A DNA stretch of 62,736 bases, taken from assembly GCA_947646735.1 (NCBI GenBank), contig CANTFK010000360.1, positions 1-62,736 on the forward strand, written 5' to 3'. Source of the DNA: Peronospora farinosa. Its lineage: Eukaryota > Oomycota > Peronosporomycetes > Peronosporales > Peronosporaceae. The position numbers and the translations under genes are program-made. Below the pieces are notes generated by a model. That model was given only the letters and a program-made list of their open reading frames with translations. It did no database searches and had not been told where the DNA came from. Shown here piece after piece: positions 11,828 through 22,235 of this stretch (its first letter is position 1; every line of letters starts with the position of its first letter).

Positions 11828-12239
11828 TATCGCAGTCGAAAGCAGACAGTGGTGACATTGAAGAAGGTATTTTGGGGGATCGAATGTTACAGGAAGAGCG
11901 CTTTGTTTTTCGCCATGTTCTTAGCATTGTTGCATTTTTTTGATATTGCAGAGAATGATTGCAAGCATTATAGTCACCAAGGAGAGGATGAAGGAAAATC
12001 GTTCTTGTTATCTTCCATGACATTAATTTCAATCATGACATTTGCAAACCTATTATTCTGTTCTTAACATATTAATTGCAATACGAGACAAATATTTGAT
12101 GTGAAATATCGGGTTTCCAAAACCTATCTTCCATCACATCTTTGTGTTAACTACACACTATATACCATACCATAGGTTTCGTATCACGAAGCCATTGTCC
12201 ATCATTGGCCAACGTAGCTCTTCGTCTCATCTTCATCTC
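11828..12239. other. Intergenic, no gene seen
   Basis: AT-rich sequence between the pectate lyase stop and the next start. Short open stretches have no start codon or recognisable motif. Confidence 0.6.
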
Positions 12240-15191
12240 ATGCGTGTGTTGCGTCCGACTCGAGTGGCATTGCAGTATCTGCATACCCAGTATGCAACTC
12301 AACATCGTCTACAGCTTCTAATTCGTGCCTTTAGTGACGCTGTAGATCCTGTGAACCGTCCTCTAAATAGTTATGTCTCTTGTACCGCGAGTAATGTCGA
12401 TTCCTCTCCACCACTCGTTAATGGCTCTATTAATGGCTATAAGAATGGTTACGATACGAATAAGATACAGACAGAGACAATGCAGTTCTTGGCTTCCTAC
12501 GAAGACGATGAGAAGGAGTTTCAAGAGCAGGACATTGAGTTTACAGCTCAACGCATTGGTTTTCCAATCAGTGAAGCGGAACTCAAAGAACGTACGGAAC
12601 TCCAATTGCAGCAACAGCAGGAGGAATCGGCTAGTGGTATTCGAGAAGAGTCTAGAGAAGAGGCTACAGCTAAAGCTGAGAGAATCATGGCTGTGCTGCG
12701 TCATTCCATGTCGGAACTGGAAATTGGCAAAGTTATTCATCGTATTGCTCAATACGCTACTCTTCCTCGAGTCACGGGACTCTCAAGGAAACAATTTTTG
12801 AGATCATTAGAGACGAGGTTTGGAGATAGTAATAAGAAAGAACTTGGCTACATGTTGGCGTTTCTACAAGGTCGAGACGATGTCATTGATCAGCTAGAGA
12901 TCGATTCACGAAAGGGAGACTATCAAAAGCAACAGGTTGTGACTTGTAAAGAACAAGATACACTTGCAGAAGGAACAGAGGACTTTGTTGTGCCCAAGAT
13001 CATGGGACTGCATCCGGATTTGGTGGCGGACCCACAGTTTGTGAGCATTGTCATCTGCTACTGCCGATTGGCGTGTCTGAACTCGCTTAAGCTCATGCAA
13101 CGACTAACGTCAGGTCTCAGTCGTGCATCCAAGTCGAGCTTGTGGCAAGTCAAGGCTGATTTTAGAAAGGTGCTGGACATGGAGGGATTCTCGCACTATG
13201 CAGACATGCTTGGACTGGAGAAAGTAACTGCGAAGGACGAAGACGAGGACGGTGATGCCGTGGATGCCGAATGGGAAGAGTTTAATTTGGAAAACGATCG
13301 TATTGACTTTCGCATGCTCCGGTCTCAGACACAGGGCATTGTTGATTTTATGAAAAGTGAGCTCTCTAACGAGACGATCTCAAAGATGCTAGTAGCGATG
13401 CTGGCATCGGTCAAGACGTCGAAATTGCACCGCAAGATCTTTCAGGAAATGGTGTGCAATATCCAGACGGCATTCCCGGAGACGTACCACGAGCAGCTAC
13501 TATCGGAGCTCGTACCGTTCCTTTCGGGTGACAATGCTACGTATGAGGATTTTGATTCGGAAGTTGCGACGACTGCGCTGCAGCACCACCAGATGCGAAA
13601 CGAAGCTATCATTCGTGCTTTGCTGGAGGCTCGTATGCGTGTCGGTCACATTCTTATTCACGACATCGACGACGTGGACCCTACTCATTCGATTCCAAAG
13701 AAGCTGACCCCAGAGCAACATGAGAAGGTGATTACAACGGCTTGGAACATCGTGTCAGTGTTGGATGATCGTAAGTACCACATGTTCTTCACTCGTTTTC
13801 TCAAGTATAAGCTTGCATGGCGACCGAATCGCGCCACCTTTGGAGATACATTCCTATCTGATGTGCGTAAGACTCTTGGACCTCGTGATGCGGACGCGAT
13901 TATGCCAATGTTTGAAGAAGTTTATCAGCAATTGTCAGTGGAGACGCTTACGATTTGTCGCGTCAAACTTCGTCATTCCGGGAAAATGATGCGTGGTCGA
14001 GGTGTACTTGAACCGCTGAACGACGCTGGACGTGAGCGCCTCGAGACCGCATGGCAACCCTCGCGTTGCGCTTTTTATCGCAACTTACCACATGGCGTAA
14101 CGAAAAAGCATTTGGAGAACGCACTGGCTCATGTCGGAGGCATCAAGCGCTTTTTTCTGTTTTCCAACCCTATTGACGGGCCACCAGAGTCACCATTTGA
14201 TGATCTTGATGATGATGACGGCGACGACGAGGACGAAGAAGATCAAGAAGACGAATTTGATGTTGTAGATGACAAAGACAAGCCGAAAAAGAAGAAAAGC
14301 AAGAAAGCAATCAAGGCAGAGCTGGAAGATTCGAAGGGGTTGAGAATGCTCAAATACAAGAGAAAAATCGTTGCGAGCGACAAGAAGACGCCGCACCAAG
14401 CTGTGGTGGAATTTGAGTCAGAAAGCGCGTGTCGCATGGCGACAATGCGCGCGCTACAGATTTTTGGCGTCATGATGTCAGGCTGGAACGAGTACCGACC
14501 AGTATTCTCATTGCCGGCAGATGACCGCTCCGGTATCACTCTAATGAATGTGCCTTATGGCACTAAGGTTGGGGATCTTGTGGATGAGGTGAACAGGATT
14601 CTTTTTAAGGCTGGGCTGAACATGAAGGTGTCGGGTTTAGTTCCCCGAGGTGTAATGCTGACAAACGGTCGTCTGGATCTGCGCTTCCCATCGTTCGTGG
14701 AAGCCGCACAAGTTGTCGATCAGCTGAATGAACATGTGCGCAAAATGAAGCGTCGTCGGGTACTTACGAAGCGAGACGCTTTTCGCTTTAAAGAATACGT
14801 GAAACTCAAGAAGACAATGGAGACAAAGGAGAGAATTGCAGAGAAGGGACGGAAAAAGGAGAAAGAAGAGAAACTTGCACGAGAAGAGGAATGCAATTCT
14901 AAAGATGAAGAGGATCTCATGTGCTTTGACGGCGGTGAGGAAACCGTTGAGGGTGAGGACGATGGTGATGATGACGATGATGACGATGCTAATGAAAAAA
15001 AGACGACTGGCAAGTCGAAAACGAAGTACGTACTTGTGGTGTCAGAAACGCTCGAGGAATATTTTAAAGAGTGGCAAGAGGCAGAGGCAAACATGTCGGA
15101 CAAGGATTTGGCGCTCAGTGAAGTGCCTCGCCCATTTGATGTCACCTGGACACCCCTGCCGAAGCCCAAGAACAGACACTTTTACGTTTAG
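12240..15191 (+). CDS. Large RRM-like protein, probably mitochondrial
   Basis: A single exon of 983 residues from the ATG at 12240; the frame is open upstream but has no earlier ATG. The N-terminus (MRVLRPTRVALQYLHTQYAT) is rich in Arg and hydroxylated residues and lacks acids, which fits a mitochondrial presequence. The middle is helical with no family I recognise. Around residues 612-646, CAFYRNLPHGVTKKHLENAL followed by GGIKRFFLF is the beta-alpha-beta start of an RRM-like fold; a very acidic stretch and a Lys-rich stretch interrupt it before A-V-V-E-F-E. The C-terminal part has a long Lys/Glu coiled region and another Asp run. An RNA-binding role is inferred; the specific process is unknown. 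Confidence 0.65.
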   Translation: MRVLRPTRVALQYLHTQYATQHRLQLLIRAFSDAVDPVNRPLNSYVSCTASNVDSSPPLVNGSINGYKNGYDTNKIQTETMQFLASYEDDEKEFQEQDIEFTAQRIGFPISEAELKERTELQLQQQQEESASGIREESREEATAKAERIMAVLRHSMSELEIGKVIHRIAQYATLPRVTGLSRKQFLRSLETRFGDSNKKELGYMLAFLQGRDDVIDQLEIDSRKGDYQKQQVVTCKEQDTLAEGTEDFVVPKIMGLHPDLVADPQFVSIVICYCRLACLNSLKLMQRLTSGLSRASKSSLWQVKADFRKVLDMEGFSHYADMLGLEKVTAKDEDEDGDAVDAEWEEFNLENDRIDFRMLRSQTQGIVDFMKSELSNETISKMLVAMLASVKTSKLHRKIFQEMVCNIQTAFPETYHEQLLSELVPFLSGDNATYEDFDSEVATTALQHHQMRNEAIIRALLEARMRVGHILIHDIDDVDPTHSIPKKLTPEQHEKVITTAWNIVSVLDDRKYHMFFTRFLKYKLAWRPNRATFGDTFLSDVRKTLGPRDADAIMPMFEEVYQQLSVETLTICRVKLRHSGKMMRGRGVLEPLNDAGRERLETAWQPSRCAFYRNLPHGVTKKHLENALAHVGGIKRFFLFSNPIDGPPESPFDDLDDDDGDDEDEEDQEDEFDVVDDKDKPKKKKSKKAIKAELEDSKGLRMLKYKRKIVASDKKTPHQAVVEFESESACRMATMRALQIFGVMMSGWNEYRPVFSLPADDRSGITLMNVPYGTKVGDLVDEVNRILFKAGLNMKVSGLVPRGVMLTNGRLDLRFPSFVEAAQVVDQLNEHVRKMKRRRVLTKRDAFRFKEYVKLKKTMETKERIAEKGRKKEKEEKLAREEECNSKDEEDLMCFDGGEETVEGEDDGDDDDDDDANEKKTTGKSKTKYVLVVSETLEEYFKEWQEAEANMSDKDLALSEVPRPFDVTWTPLPKPKNRHFYV

Positions 15192-15467
15192 ACTTGCCGA
15201 CTCGTGCATCGATATACAGACGGCTACAGTAATTTAGCAGGGCCTTCAGCACTACGGGTAGTCAAGCTTAGCATAATATGGGACTGACAGCACGCCGTCG
15301 ACCTTCATATTGTGAATAGATACGTAGACACATGAATACATCACTTCCGTTTGTCATTCGATTGTTACGCAAACAACAGAAAACTTAAGCATTTAAATAT
15401 TACAAGACGTCACTGCAAAACGTGCAAACTCTTGCACAACACCAATAGACACTTTGCTGCCGATGTA

Positions 15468-17135
15468 TCAAAAAAGCAGCAGATCCTTGATCACGCAGTC
15501 GGAGACCATGGTGGATTCAGCCTCAGCTTCTGAATGTACACTAGCATCGAACGCGTGCGCAAACCGCTTATCACGTGCCATCATGCCCTCCAACAACGTG
15601 TTTGACTCGGCGTAGCGCCGGATCAGGTGCTCGCAAAAACTGTCGTACGTCTTGTTCTCTTTGTAAATGAGCCGCCCAGTCGCGTAGCTGGCGGTTCGGT
15701 ATGCCTCCACAAAGGTGCCTTCAACGTCATCTTGGACTTGTGGTCGGAAAACCACCCACCGCTTAAAGAGCCACGGTAAAGTGTTTTCGTCCTGGAAATC
15801 ACGTTCTTCCAGCACACTTTGCTGGCAGATTATGGCTCGGTCTTCGTCTGGCATGGATCGTCGACACACAATGCTGTTGTAGCTGACATTCGGAACACCA
15901 TGCACATTCAGCGACCATTTTCCGGTAGTCTTCGTATACACGTGCGCGACATCCTTGTCTAGAGGAGTCACCACCACGTAGTGCTTTCTAGCGTGTTTAA
16001 TCGATATTTTCTGTGCCACGTTTGTCTCCCAGCAGAAATCAAACATATCCTTCATATTGCACGGAAAGAACTTCTGGTTGTGAATTGTGTAGCTTTTCTC
16101 TGTAATGGCGAGACGTAGTAGCCAGCCATCCATTTCAATTGGGAGACACGAGATCACTTCTGGTGCAAAGCTACTGCTTTCCAAGCTAATATTGACACGT
16201 ACGAAAGACGAAATGTTGAGCAGTACCTTCTTACGTTCGTCACTGAGCGAGTATCCTGTCGACGGATCAATAACGTGCACGCTATTAGCATCGTCCGTCT
16301 CAATGTGACTCACGACATCGTTATTGTGTGTCCTGTCTGTGTCTTCTCCGCTGTAGTCTTCCGGTTTGAACGGGAGCAAGTCCGAGCTGAACGACACGTG
16401 TGAAGCAGCCGACGTCCCAGCCTGGCTAGGTTTTGCTCTAGAGCTCATTTTCTCTACTTTCCGTATGCTGTCTTCAACAAAATGCGAGAGTCTTGTAGCT
16501 CGCTGTTGCTGTAATGGTTGGCCTTGTTTTAGGTAGTTCACTTGATCTTTAAGTGCAGTCTGTAGCTCCAACACATGTGTCCGGAGAAACTGGAGCTCCA
16601 ATTTCTGCTTTTTACGACATCGTCGTGATGCCGCATTTATCTTTAATTGGCGTTCACGAGATACTTTTGTCTTCTTAGCACTTAAAGACGTGGACGTCAT
16701 TTTGTCATCTTCCTGCACCTTCTTGAGCCCTGTCTGAACTGTATGTTTCTGACCGATATGAACGGAATTGCCGGTCGTGCGTGTGTTTACCACCAGTTTC
16801 TGTGACTTGGAACGCATGGCCAGCATGGACGTAGCCACGGCCGTCGTGGACGACGTCTTATCTCCTGTCATTCGATCGTAGCCACGCTTCATCCCACTAA
16901 GGGGTGGTAAATCATTGCTTCCTGTTGAAGAAAGCGTGTGTGCTGAAGGTGTCGAGTAGTACAAGTCCAGATACGAGCCATCGGAAGCGGAATTAGAAGT
17001 TCCAAGGAAGGCACCAAAGAGCTCGTCAGTCATATCAACACCTGAACCTTGCGCTGTTTGTGGATTCTGTGAGATGAGCGCAAGCGACGCATCGCTGCTG
17101 CTACGGGAAGACTCGCTAGAGACATTGCACTGCAT
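15468..17135 (-). CDS. bZIP transcription factor with START-like C-terminus
   Basis: One exon of 555 residues. A basic region at about 154-178 (KKTKVSRERQLKINAASRRC, then RKKQK) runs into a short leucine zipper (L184, L191, Q198). Measuring back from the conserved Arg174, the position that is Asn in nearly all bZIPs is Ile166, with an Asn one residue later. Oomycete bZIPs with substitutions at this Asn have been reported. The C-terminal half (from about residue 300) resembles the START-like module found in many oomycete bZIP and M96-type proteins, with D-G-W-L-L-R-L-A and Y-A-T-G-R-L-I segments. The Ser-rich N-terminus may be regulatory. DNA target unknown. Confidence 0.8.
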   Translation of the reverse strand: MQCNVSSESSRSSSDASLALISQNPQTAQGSGVDMTDELFGAFLGTSNSASDGSYLDLYYSTPSAHTLSSTGSNDLPPLSGMKRGYDRMTGDKTSSTTAVATSMLAMRSKSQKLVVNTRTTGNSVHIGQKHTVQTGLKKVQEDDKMTSTSLSAKKTKVSRERQLKINAASRRCRKKQKLELQFLRTHVLELQTALKDQVNYLKQGQPLQQQRATRLSHFVEDSIRKVEKMSSRAKPSQAGTSAASHVSFSSDLLPFKPEDYSGEDTDRTHNNDVVSHIETDDANSVHVIDPSTGYSLSDERKKVLLNISSFVRVNISLESSSFAPEVISCLPIEMDGWLLRLAITEKSYTIHNQKFFPCNMKDMFDFCWETNVAQKISIKHARKHYVVVTPLDKDVAHVYTKTTGKWSLNVHGVPNVSYNSIVCRRSMPDEDRAIICQQSVLEERDFQDENTLPWLFKRWVVFRPQVQDDVEGTFVEAYRTASYATGRLIYKENKTYDSFCEHLIRRYAESNTLLEGMMARDKRFAHAFDASVHSEAEAESTMVSDCVIKDLLLF

Positions 17136-17466
17136 AAGAAGAAGAAGGAGCTCTTGGATCTGAGACCAAACAAGAGCTTTGATACGAATCAGATTATAAT
17201 AGCATTACGTTTTACAGAGACCTTATTTCTTGCATGGCAGGAATCAGATAGACTTGAGGTTTCTATACTTTACACGGCTATGTGTCGAGATTCTGACTCT
17301 CTATTAGGGGTACAAAAGTGGTGGCCACGGTTTGTCAAACGTATCTTTTTTCCATTATCACTTTGATGTTTACGATTATATCATTGCACCACCACATAAT
17401 CTCTCTACTGTCAATGTATTGAAATAAGCACCACCTTTTCGTTCCCCAAGCACCAATTCCACAACT
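17136..17466. other. Intergenic, no gene seen
   Basis: Holds the upstream region of the bZIP gene and the 3' flank of DPH7. No coding frame or clear repeat. Confidence 0.6.
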
Positions 17467-18898
17467 TCAACTACAGATACTCGATTGTAACGGTTGACGC
17501 CAAACGTGATAGATATGATCGTAAAAGGAAGCAGAGCCGATCACAGGTGCTTTAGCCGATAGAGCAGCTGGATGTAGCCACCAATCTACACCGTACGCGA
17601 GCGAATTGTGACGATCATAGCTCACCACCTTATGCAGCTTCGATTCGCTCGCCTCGAGCTCGAGCACCTGAAATCCATTGTGCATACAGGCGGCCAGTAG
17701 TAGCTCCTTAAGAATAAAAAACAATCGATATAAAAACAAGTTAGCTCGTCACCTTGATGTTGTATCTCCTTATCACGTGACCTTACCTTGCGGCTCTTAG
17801 CTGGATGCCATTTCAGGCGCCAGACACCACCACCGGCACCGTACACAACCAATGGGCGTGTCATGTTGCGGTAGTCCCAGATCACTACCTGCTCATCGTA
17901 ACTGCCTACAGCAACCAATCGCTCATCGTGCGGATGGAACTGGATGCTACACACGCCCATAGAATACTGCCGCGAGTTCTTGAAGGTTGGTGCTGCAGTT
18001 CCAGCGCGCAGGTCCCATCCCTTTAGGACCGCGTCGTCTGCTCCTGAAAACAGTACGTTTGGGTCATGGCAGTTAAAAGCTGAGATCCACACCTCGATGG
18101 GTGATCCGTACAAGTCGTGCGCGTGCCACTGGGAGATATAAGACGAACAACCACTAGTTTAGAGCACTGTCATTCTGTTTCATCGAAGTAATTTGTTAAC
18201 AAGAAAACACTTATGTCCATACCTTGGCACGCTGAATGATGCCCTGTTGTGCAATATTCCAGACCGATAGAGTGCTACAGCGAGGAGTAGACCCACATAC
18301 GCCAAGATATCAGGGATTGACACCCTTGCAACTTATAAAAGATACCTACCTACCCGTCCGAGTGGCTCAAGCAGATGGACGGCTGACCATTGAGGTGCAC
18401 ACGGTTGTTCCAGTCTAGCGACAAGCACATGGAAGCCGCATCAGCGTCGGTGGTGATCCCCGAGTGCTGCAACGTCTGCTTATTTCCTTTCTGAGTCAAC
18501 TCGTAAAGCTCCAACGAGCCCCCAGCCGTGGCGGCACCAAGTATCGCCTTGTCATTCATTGCCTGCGTGTTCCATTTGATGTCGAAGATGCCGCTGGAAG
18601 TCAGAGTTTCGTTTTCCAGCTTGTGCACTTCCACGTCTACATCATCGGTGTTGATCGCTCCTTTGCAGTCCAGTTGGAAATGTTGCAAAGTGCCACTTCG
18701 ATGATCCTGCGCTTCGCCAATCTCCGCTGCTTTATGAAGTTGATACGTGGCTACCACCATGGAGGACTCGAAGCTAGCTACAGGGCAGGACTCGACGCAA
18801 TCCGCCGTCTCCACGGTGTCGAACATCGCCAAAGTCTCCATTATGCTACAGTTTAACTCGTCCTCTTGAATTTCGTAACGACGGGCTATCTCAGCCAT
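17467..18898 (-). CDS. DPH7: Diphthine methylesterase DPH7 (WDR85), WD40 protein
   Basis: Four exons on the minus strand: 18354-18898, 18223-18274, 17787-18128 and 17467-17706. All joins keep frame and give 392 residues. DPH7 removes the methyl ester from diphthine on eEF2, the step before final amidation to diphthamide. Recognisable family signatures are TVETADCVESCP near the N-terminus, the repeat GTLSVWNIAQQG built by exon 2, WHAHDLYGSPIEVWISAFN, a canonical WD repeat around FSGADDAVLKGWDLR, GGGVWRLKWHP, LLLAACMHNGFQVLEL and the C-terminal SFYDHIYHVW. Length and repeat number are normal. Start codon lies 31 bases from that of the divergent methyltransferase gene. Confidence 0.93.
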
Positions 18899-18929
18899 TC
18901 CTTGCTTTCAAGTCATTCCAATCCAGTCA
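18899..18929. promoter_or_regulatory. 31-bp bidirectional promoter / 5' leader region
   Basis: Only 31 bases separate the divergent start codons of DPH7 and the methyltransferase gene. On the + strand TCATTCC at 18913-18919 matches the oomycete initiator (TCATTYY), 11 bases before the ATG at 18930. At least one of the two transcripts must start within the other's coding or leader region. Confidence 0.5.
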
Positions 18930-19848
18930 ATGAGCAGCAGCGACTTAAACGACGCGAGCAGCAGCTCCGATGAAGAGGACTATTTCTTTGGTCGCATGGA
19001 GAGCGATGACCTGTTTAAAGAGACGGATGTGCAGCAGGCTAAACGTCGTGAAGCTGATCGATACGTAAAGCAGTATGCGGAGCGGGACTGGGGGTTGGCT
19101 GCCCGACAACGGTGTGTTCAGGGCGCCGACAAGGACGTCGTGACGGAGAACGTCCTCGAGCTTCGCACTGATAGAAAAATAGTCTTTAAGGAGAAACAGG
19201 GACAGCAAGCCAAGGTCTGGGACTGTGCTTTGGTGTTAGCCAAGTTCCTAACAAATGACACGTACTTCCCTCATGACTTTTTCACGAACAAGCGCGTGAT
19301 TGAATTGGGCTGTGGCATTGGCGTGCCTGGCTTGGCCGCTGCTGCATTAGGTGCCAAGGAGGTCATTTTGACTGATATGGTACGAATGTCGATCGTAGCT
19401 CGTAGCGGTCGCTTGTAGACTCACTTCCTTGTTGTCATTGCAGCCCATGGCGATTCCCTGGATCCAAGCCAACATTGAGCAGAATCAGATGCTTGGTTTG
19501 ATTGCCGGCAATGTGGTTGCCCAGGGATTAATGTGGGGCAAGCAGGAGGCATTGGCATTGCAGCATTTTGACATCATTCTATGCTCAGACCTGGTCTACG
19601 GCCAGCGTGACATTTCGCTCATGCTGGTGCAGACAATTGTGCAGTTGTCACACCCCAATACGTTAGTGATTGTTGCGCATGAAGCTAGATTTGCTGGAGA
19701 TCGAGGGCATTCTTTCTTTGCATTATTATGCAAACATCATTTCCAAGTGGATCAAGTGCCACGTGAACATCTCGATGTCGTCTACAATGCCATTAACATG
19801 CACCTGCATCTGATTCGACCTCCACAGACTCAGACTTTACCTTACTAA
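18930..19848 (+). CDS. METTL21-type protein lysine methyltransferase
   Basis: Two exons, 18930-19379 and 19444-19848, with a 64-base intron (GTACGA...TTGCAG, phase 0), give 284 residues. Features of the methyltransferase-16 family are VWDCALVLAKFL before the fold, the SAM-binding glycine loop VIELGCGIGVPGLAAAALGA, an acidic end to strand 2 (ILTDM), and post-motif CSDLVYG. These enzymes trimethylate lysines on translation factors, chaperones or VCP. The N-terminal 40 residues are Ser/Asp/Glu-rich. It shares a 31-bp promoter region with DPH7, which acts on eEF2; an eEF2 or eEF1A target would be attractive but is only a guess. Confidence 0.8.
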
Positions 19849-19914
19849 AATATAAACATTTTACGATAATAGTGTACCCACATCAGTATCAGATTGAGCT
19901 CTTGGGCATTCAAG

Positions 19915-20646
19915 ATGATTAATCTCCTCCGACCGCTCCGGCGACTAAAGAGCTCTTCCGCTCTTGCTCCTTTCCCTGTAATTTCTCGACAATCATTATG
20001 GCAAAATGTATACAATCTCGACATGACACAATGTTACGATCCTTTACTGAACGAAGGAGACTTGCAGATTATGCTGGACGTCATCACAAAAGACGAGGAG
20101 CTCTTAGTAGCCGATGAGTGTTCACGTATTTTAAAGCGTCGTCGCTACGAAGAGAATCACTGGGACAATGCTATTGTCAAATTCAAAGAAATGGAGCGCT
20201 CCCGCTGGTCCACTGAGACGCTTCGCGTTCTACAGAAGGTCCGAGAAGCTACCATTCTACCCAAAGAGCTCAACTATTTTCCAGCTGTGCATGTGATTGA
20301 ACTTGCTGAAGATGGCTACATTAAACCCCACCTCGATTCTATCAAGTTTTTTGGTCGAGTAGTGGCTGGTGTCAATTTGCTATCTCCTAGTGTCATGCGA
20401 TTCAAAGAAGAGTACGGAGACTCCGTCATTGACGCCTATCTGCCACGTCGATCCATGTACATGATGACCGGAAGGGTTCGGTATCACTACACGCACGAGA
20501 TTGTACCGGGTATGCAGGTGTTTAAAGGTCAGGTGTCGGTGAACCGCACACATCGTATCTCCATCCTGCTGCGCGATGAGTTCTTAGAAGAACATATCGC
20601 CAAGTACTACACACCGTACGCAAAAGTAGACGTCAAGACGCAGTGA
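19915..20646 (+). CDS. ALKBH7: ALKBH7-type Fe(II)/2-oxoglutarate dioxygenase
   Basis: A single exon of 243 residues from the ATG at 19915. ALKBH7 is a mitochondrial AlkB homologue tied to programmed necrosis and to fatty-acid and RNA metabolism. The diagnostic block VHVIELAEDGYIKPHLDSIKF carries the iron ligands H139 and D141. GVNLLSPSVMRFKEE follows, then HYTHEI with the third ligand H194, and RTHRISILLRDE with the Arg that binds 2-oxoglutarate. The N-terminus (MINLLRPLRRLKSSSA) looks like a mitochondrial presequence. It follows the methyltransferase gene on the same strand after 66 bases. Confidence 0.9.
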   Translation: MINLLRPLRRLKSSSALAPFPVISRQSLWQNVYNLDMTQCYDPLLNEGDLQIMLDVITKDEELLVADECSRILKRRRYEENHWDNAIVKFKEMERSRWSTETLRVLQKVREATILPKELNYFPAVHVIELAEDGYIKPHLDSIKFFGRVVAGVNLLSPSVMRFKEEYGDSVIDAYLPRRSMYMMTGRVRYHYTHEIVPGMQVFKGQVSVNRTHRISILLRDEFLEEHIAKYYTPYAKVDVKTQ

Positions 20647-20747
20647 GTTGCAAACAGGGGCCAGCAATATGTCATGAAATTAATATTAGGTTTTGGATTG
20701 ACGTAGCTGCATGATTGCGTCCTGCCTGCTGCAAATAATCATCAGCG

Positions 20748-22231
20748 CTAAGAATCGATGCTCGTCTCGAGGTGAAGTCTCGATTTTTGGATTGCGGATA
20801 TACTGAACACTTGTTCCAATTCGCTCAGCATTGACATCAACACATGGCGCTCTTTATCCAAAACACGACAGGTTTGCAAGCAACTAGCAATCAGCAAAAA
20901 TGGCGAGCGCGCTTACATACCAACGCGTACGTTGCTTTGAAATTTAGAGGGCCCCTTCGACCGTGAGCGTGGTCTATCTGCAAAACGGTAGTCGGCGCGG
21001 TTGCTGTTAACAACACGCGTCTCCTTCTTAGCTGATTGTGCAACGGCATCAGCCTTGCTAACGCTCTCAAGTGATGACACAATTTCGGCAGCGCTTGGTC
21101 TCTTTGATGGGTTATGTGACCAGCATCTAGCCATGAGTTCTGCCCACTTGATATTGCACTGGCCGGACTTTATCATTGGTCGACAGCCTGATAGCACATA
21201 ATCGCTGATCTCAGCATTCGAGTGCATGTCTGCATAGGGCAAATCACCGGTTGTGAGCTCCCACATGACCAGCCCAAAGCTAAAAATGTCCACGGCCTGA
21301 GGACTAGAGCTGTCGCTCGGAAACGCTCCTTTTAAAATGCGTTCCTCGCCTAGCCTCAAAAGCTCCGGTGCTGTCCACCGTAGCAGCGCTGAGCGTTCGT
21401 CAATACTGTTCATTCTACTCCTATCAAAACCAACTGCCTCGGCCACCCGTCTCGTCCCAAAGTCCGCAAGCTTGGCGTTCCACGAGTCGTCCACTAAAAT
21501 GTTGGAGCTTTTGAGCTGTCCATGAACAAGAGGCGGATCGGCACTGTGTAAATAAAGAAGTCCTCTTGCTGCTCCCAGCGCGAGTCGTATCCGTAAACTC
21601 CACTTGAGATTTACCTTCTTTTTTACCTCAGCATCACTGGTAGTACTTGGTCCACTGGCTGAACTGGCAGAATGTGTTCGCGCGACTGGCTCTGAGCCTT
21701 TATTCTTGTACCTTCTACTGGGTGATGCCTTTGGAGCGTGTAGCACGTTAAATAGCGAACCTCGAGTGCAAAACTCACTAACAATGCAAAAGTAGTCCTC
21801 CTGCAGACACGCGCCCATGAAAAGCACCGTATTAGGATGTCGTAGACTGCCCATGCGTGTAGCTTCTACTTCAAGTTCCATCTCTACGTTCTCTCTGGCG
21901 GAAGCCTTGGATGGCAACGAAATCATTTTCATTTTCTTAACGGCCACGACACTTCCACGGTACGAGCCTTTGTAAATCACACCGGATGGTCCCTCTCCAA
22001 TCACATCAAGACACACCACTTCATCGGCCTATTGCAGCACAATATTTGGATAAACAATTAGAATGCAACCACATAAAAAATAGTCCAAATTTTATTGACT
22101 AAAAGTCTAAATCGTAAAAATATCGTACCGCCAATAACGACGTGGTGCCAAAAGTCGACTGCTCTTTCGACTGCTGGACGTAGCTATGACGAGACTCATC
22201 AAGCTCAGCCTCCAATTCGGCTGCCATATCA
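20748..22231 (-). CDS. TKL-type pseudokinase (HRD motif is HGQ), partial model
   Basis: Exons 22129-22231 and 20917-22028 join in phase 0 (donor GTACGA, acceptor GCAATAG). The kinase frame has no ATG of its own, so translation must start upstream, where the model is open. The domain is a tyrosine-kinase-like serine/threonine kinase: GEGPSGVIYKG, VAVKKMK with the ATP-site Lys, LRHPNTVLFMGAC, LADFG and WTAPELL. The catalytic loop reads LVHGQLKSSNILV (codons near 21513-21524): the Arg-Asp of HRD is Gly-Gln, so the general base is missing. A Ser-rich insertion splits the N-lobe from helix D. The frame meets TAA at 20913-20915 but remains open for 54 more codons to 20748; a 33-base GTAAGC...GCTAG segment could be spliced out. 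A scaffold or regulatory role is inferred. Confidence 0.7.
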
Positions 22232-22235
22232 CTGT

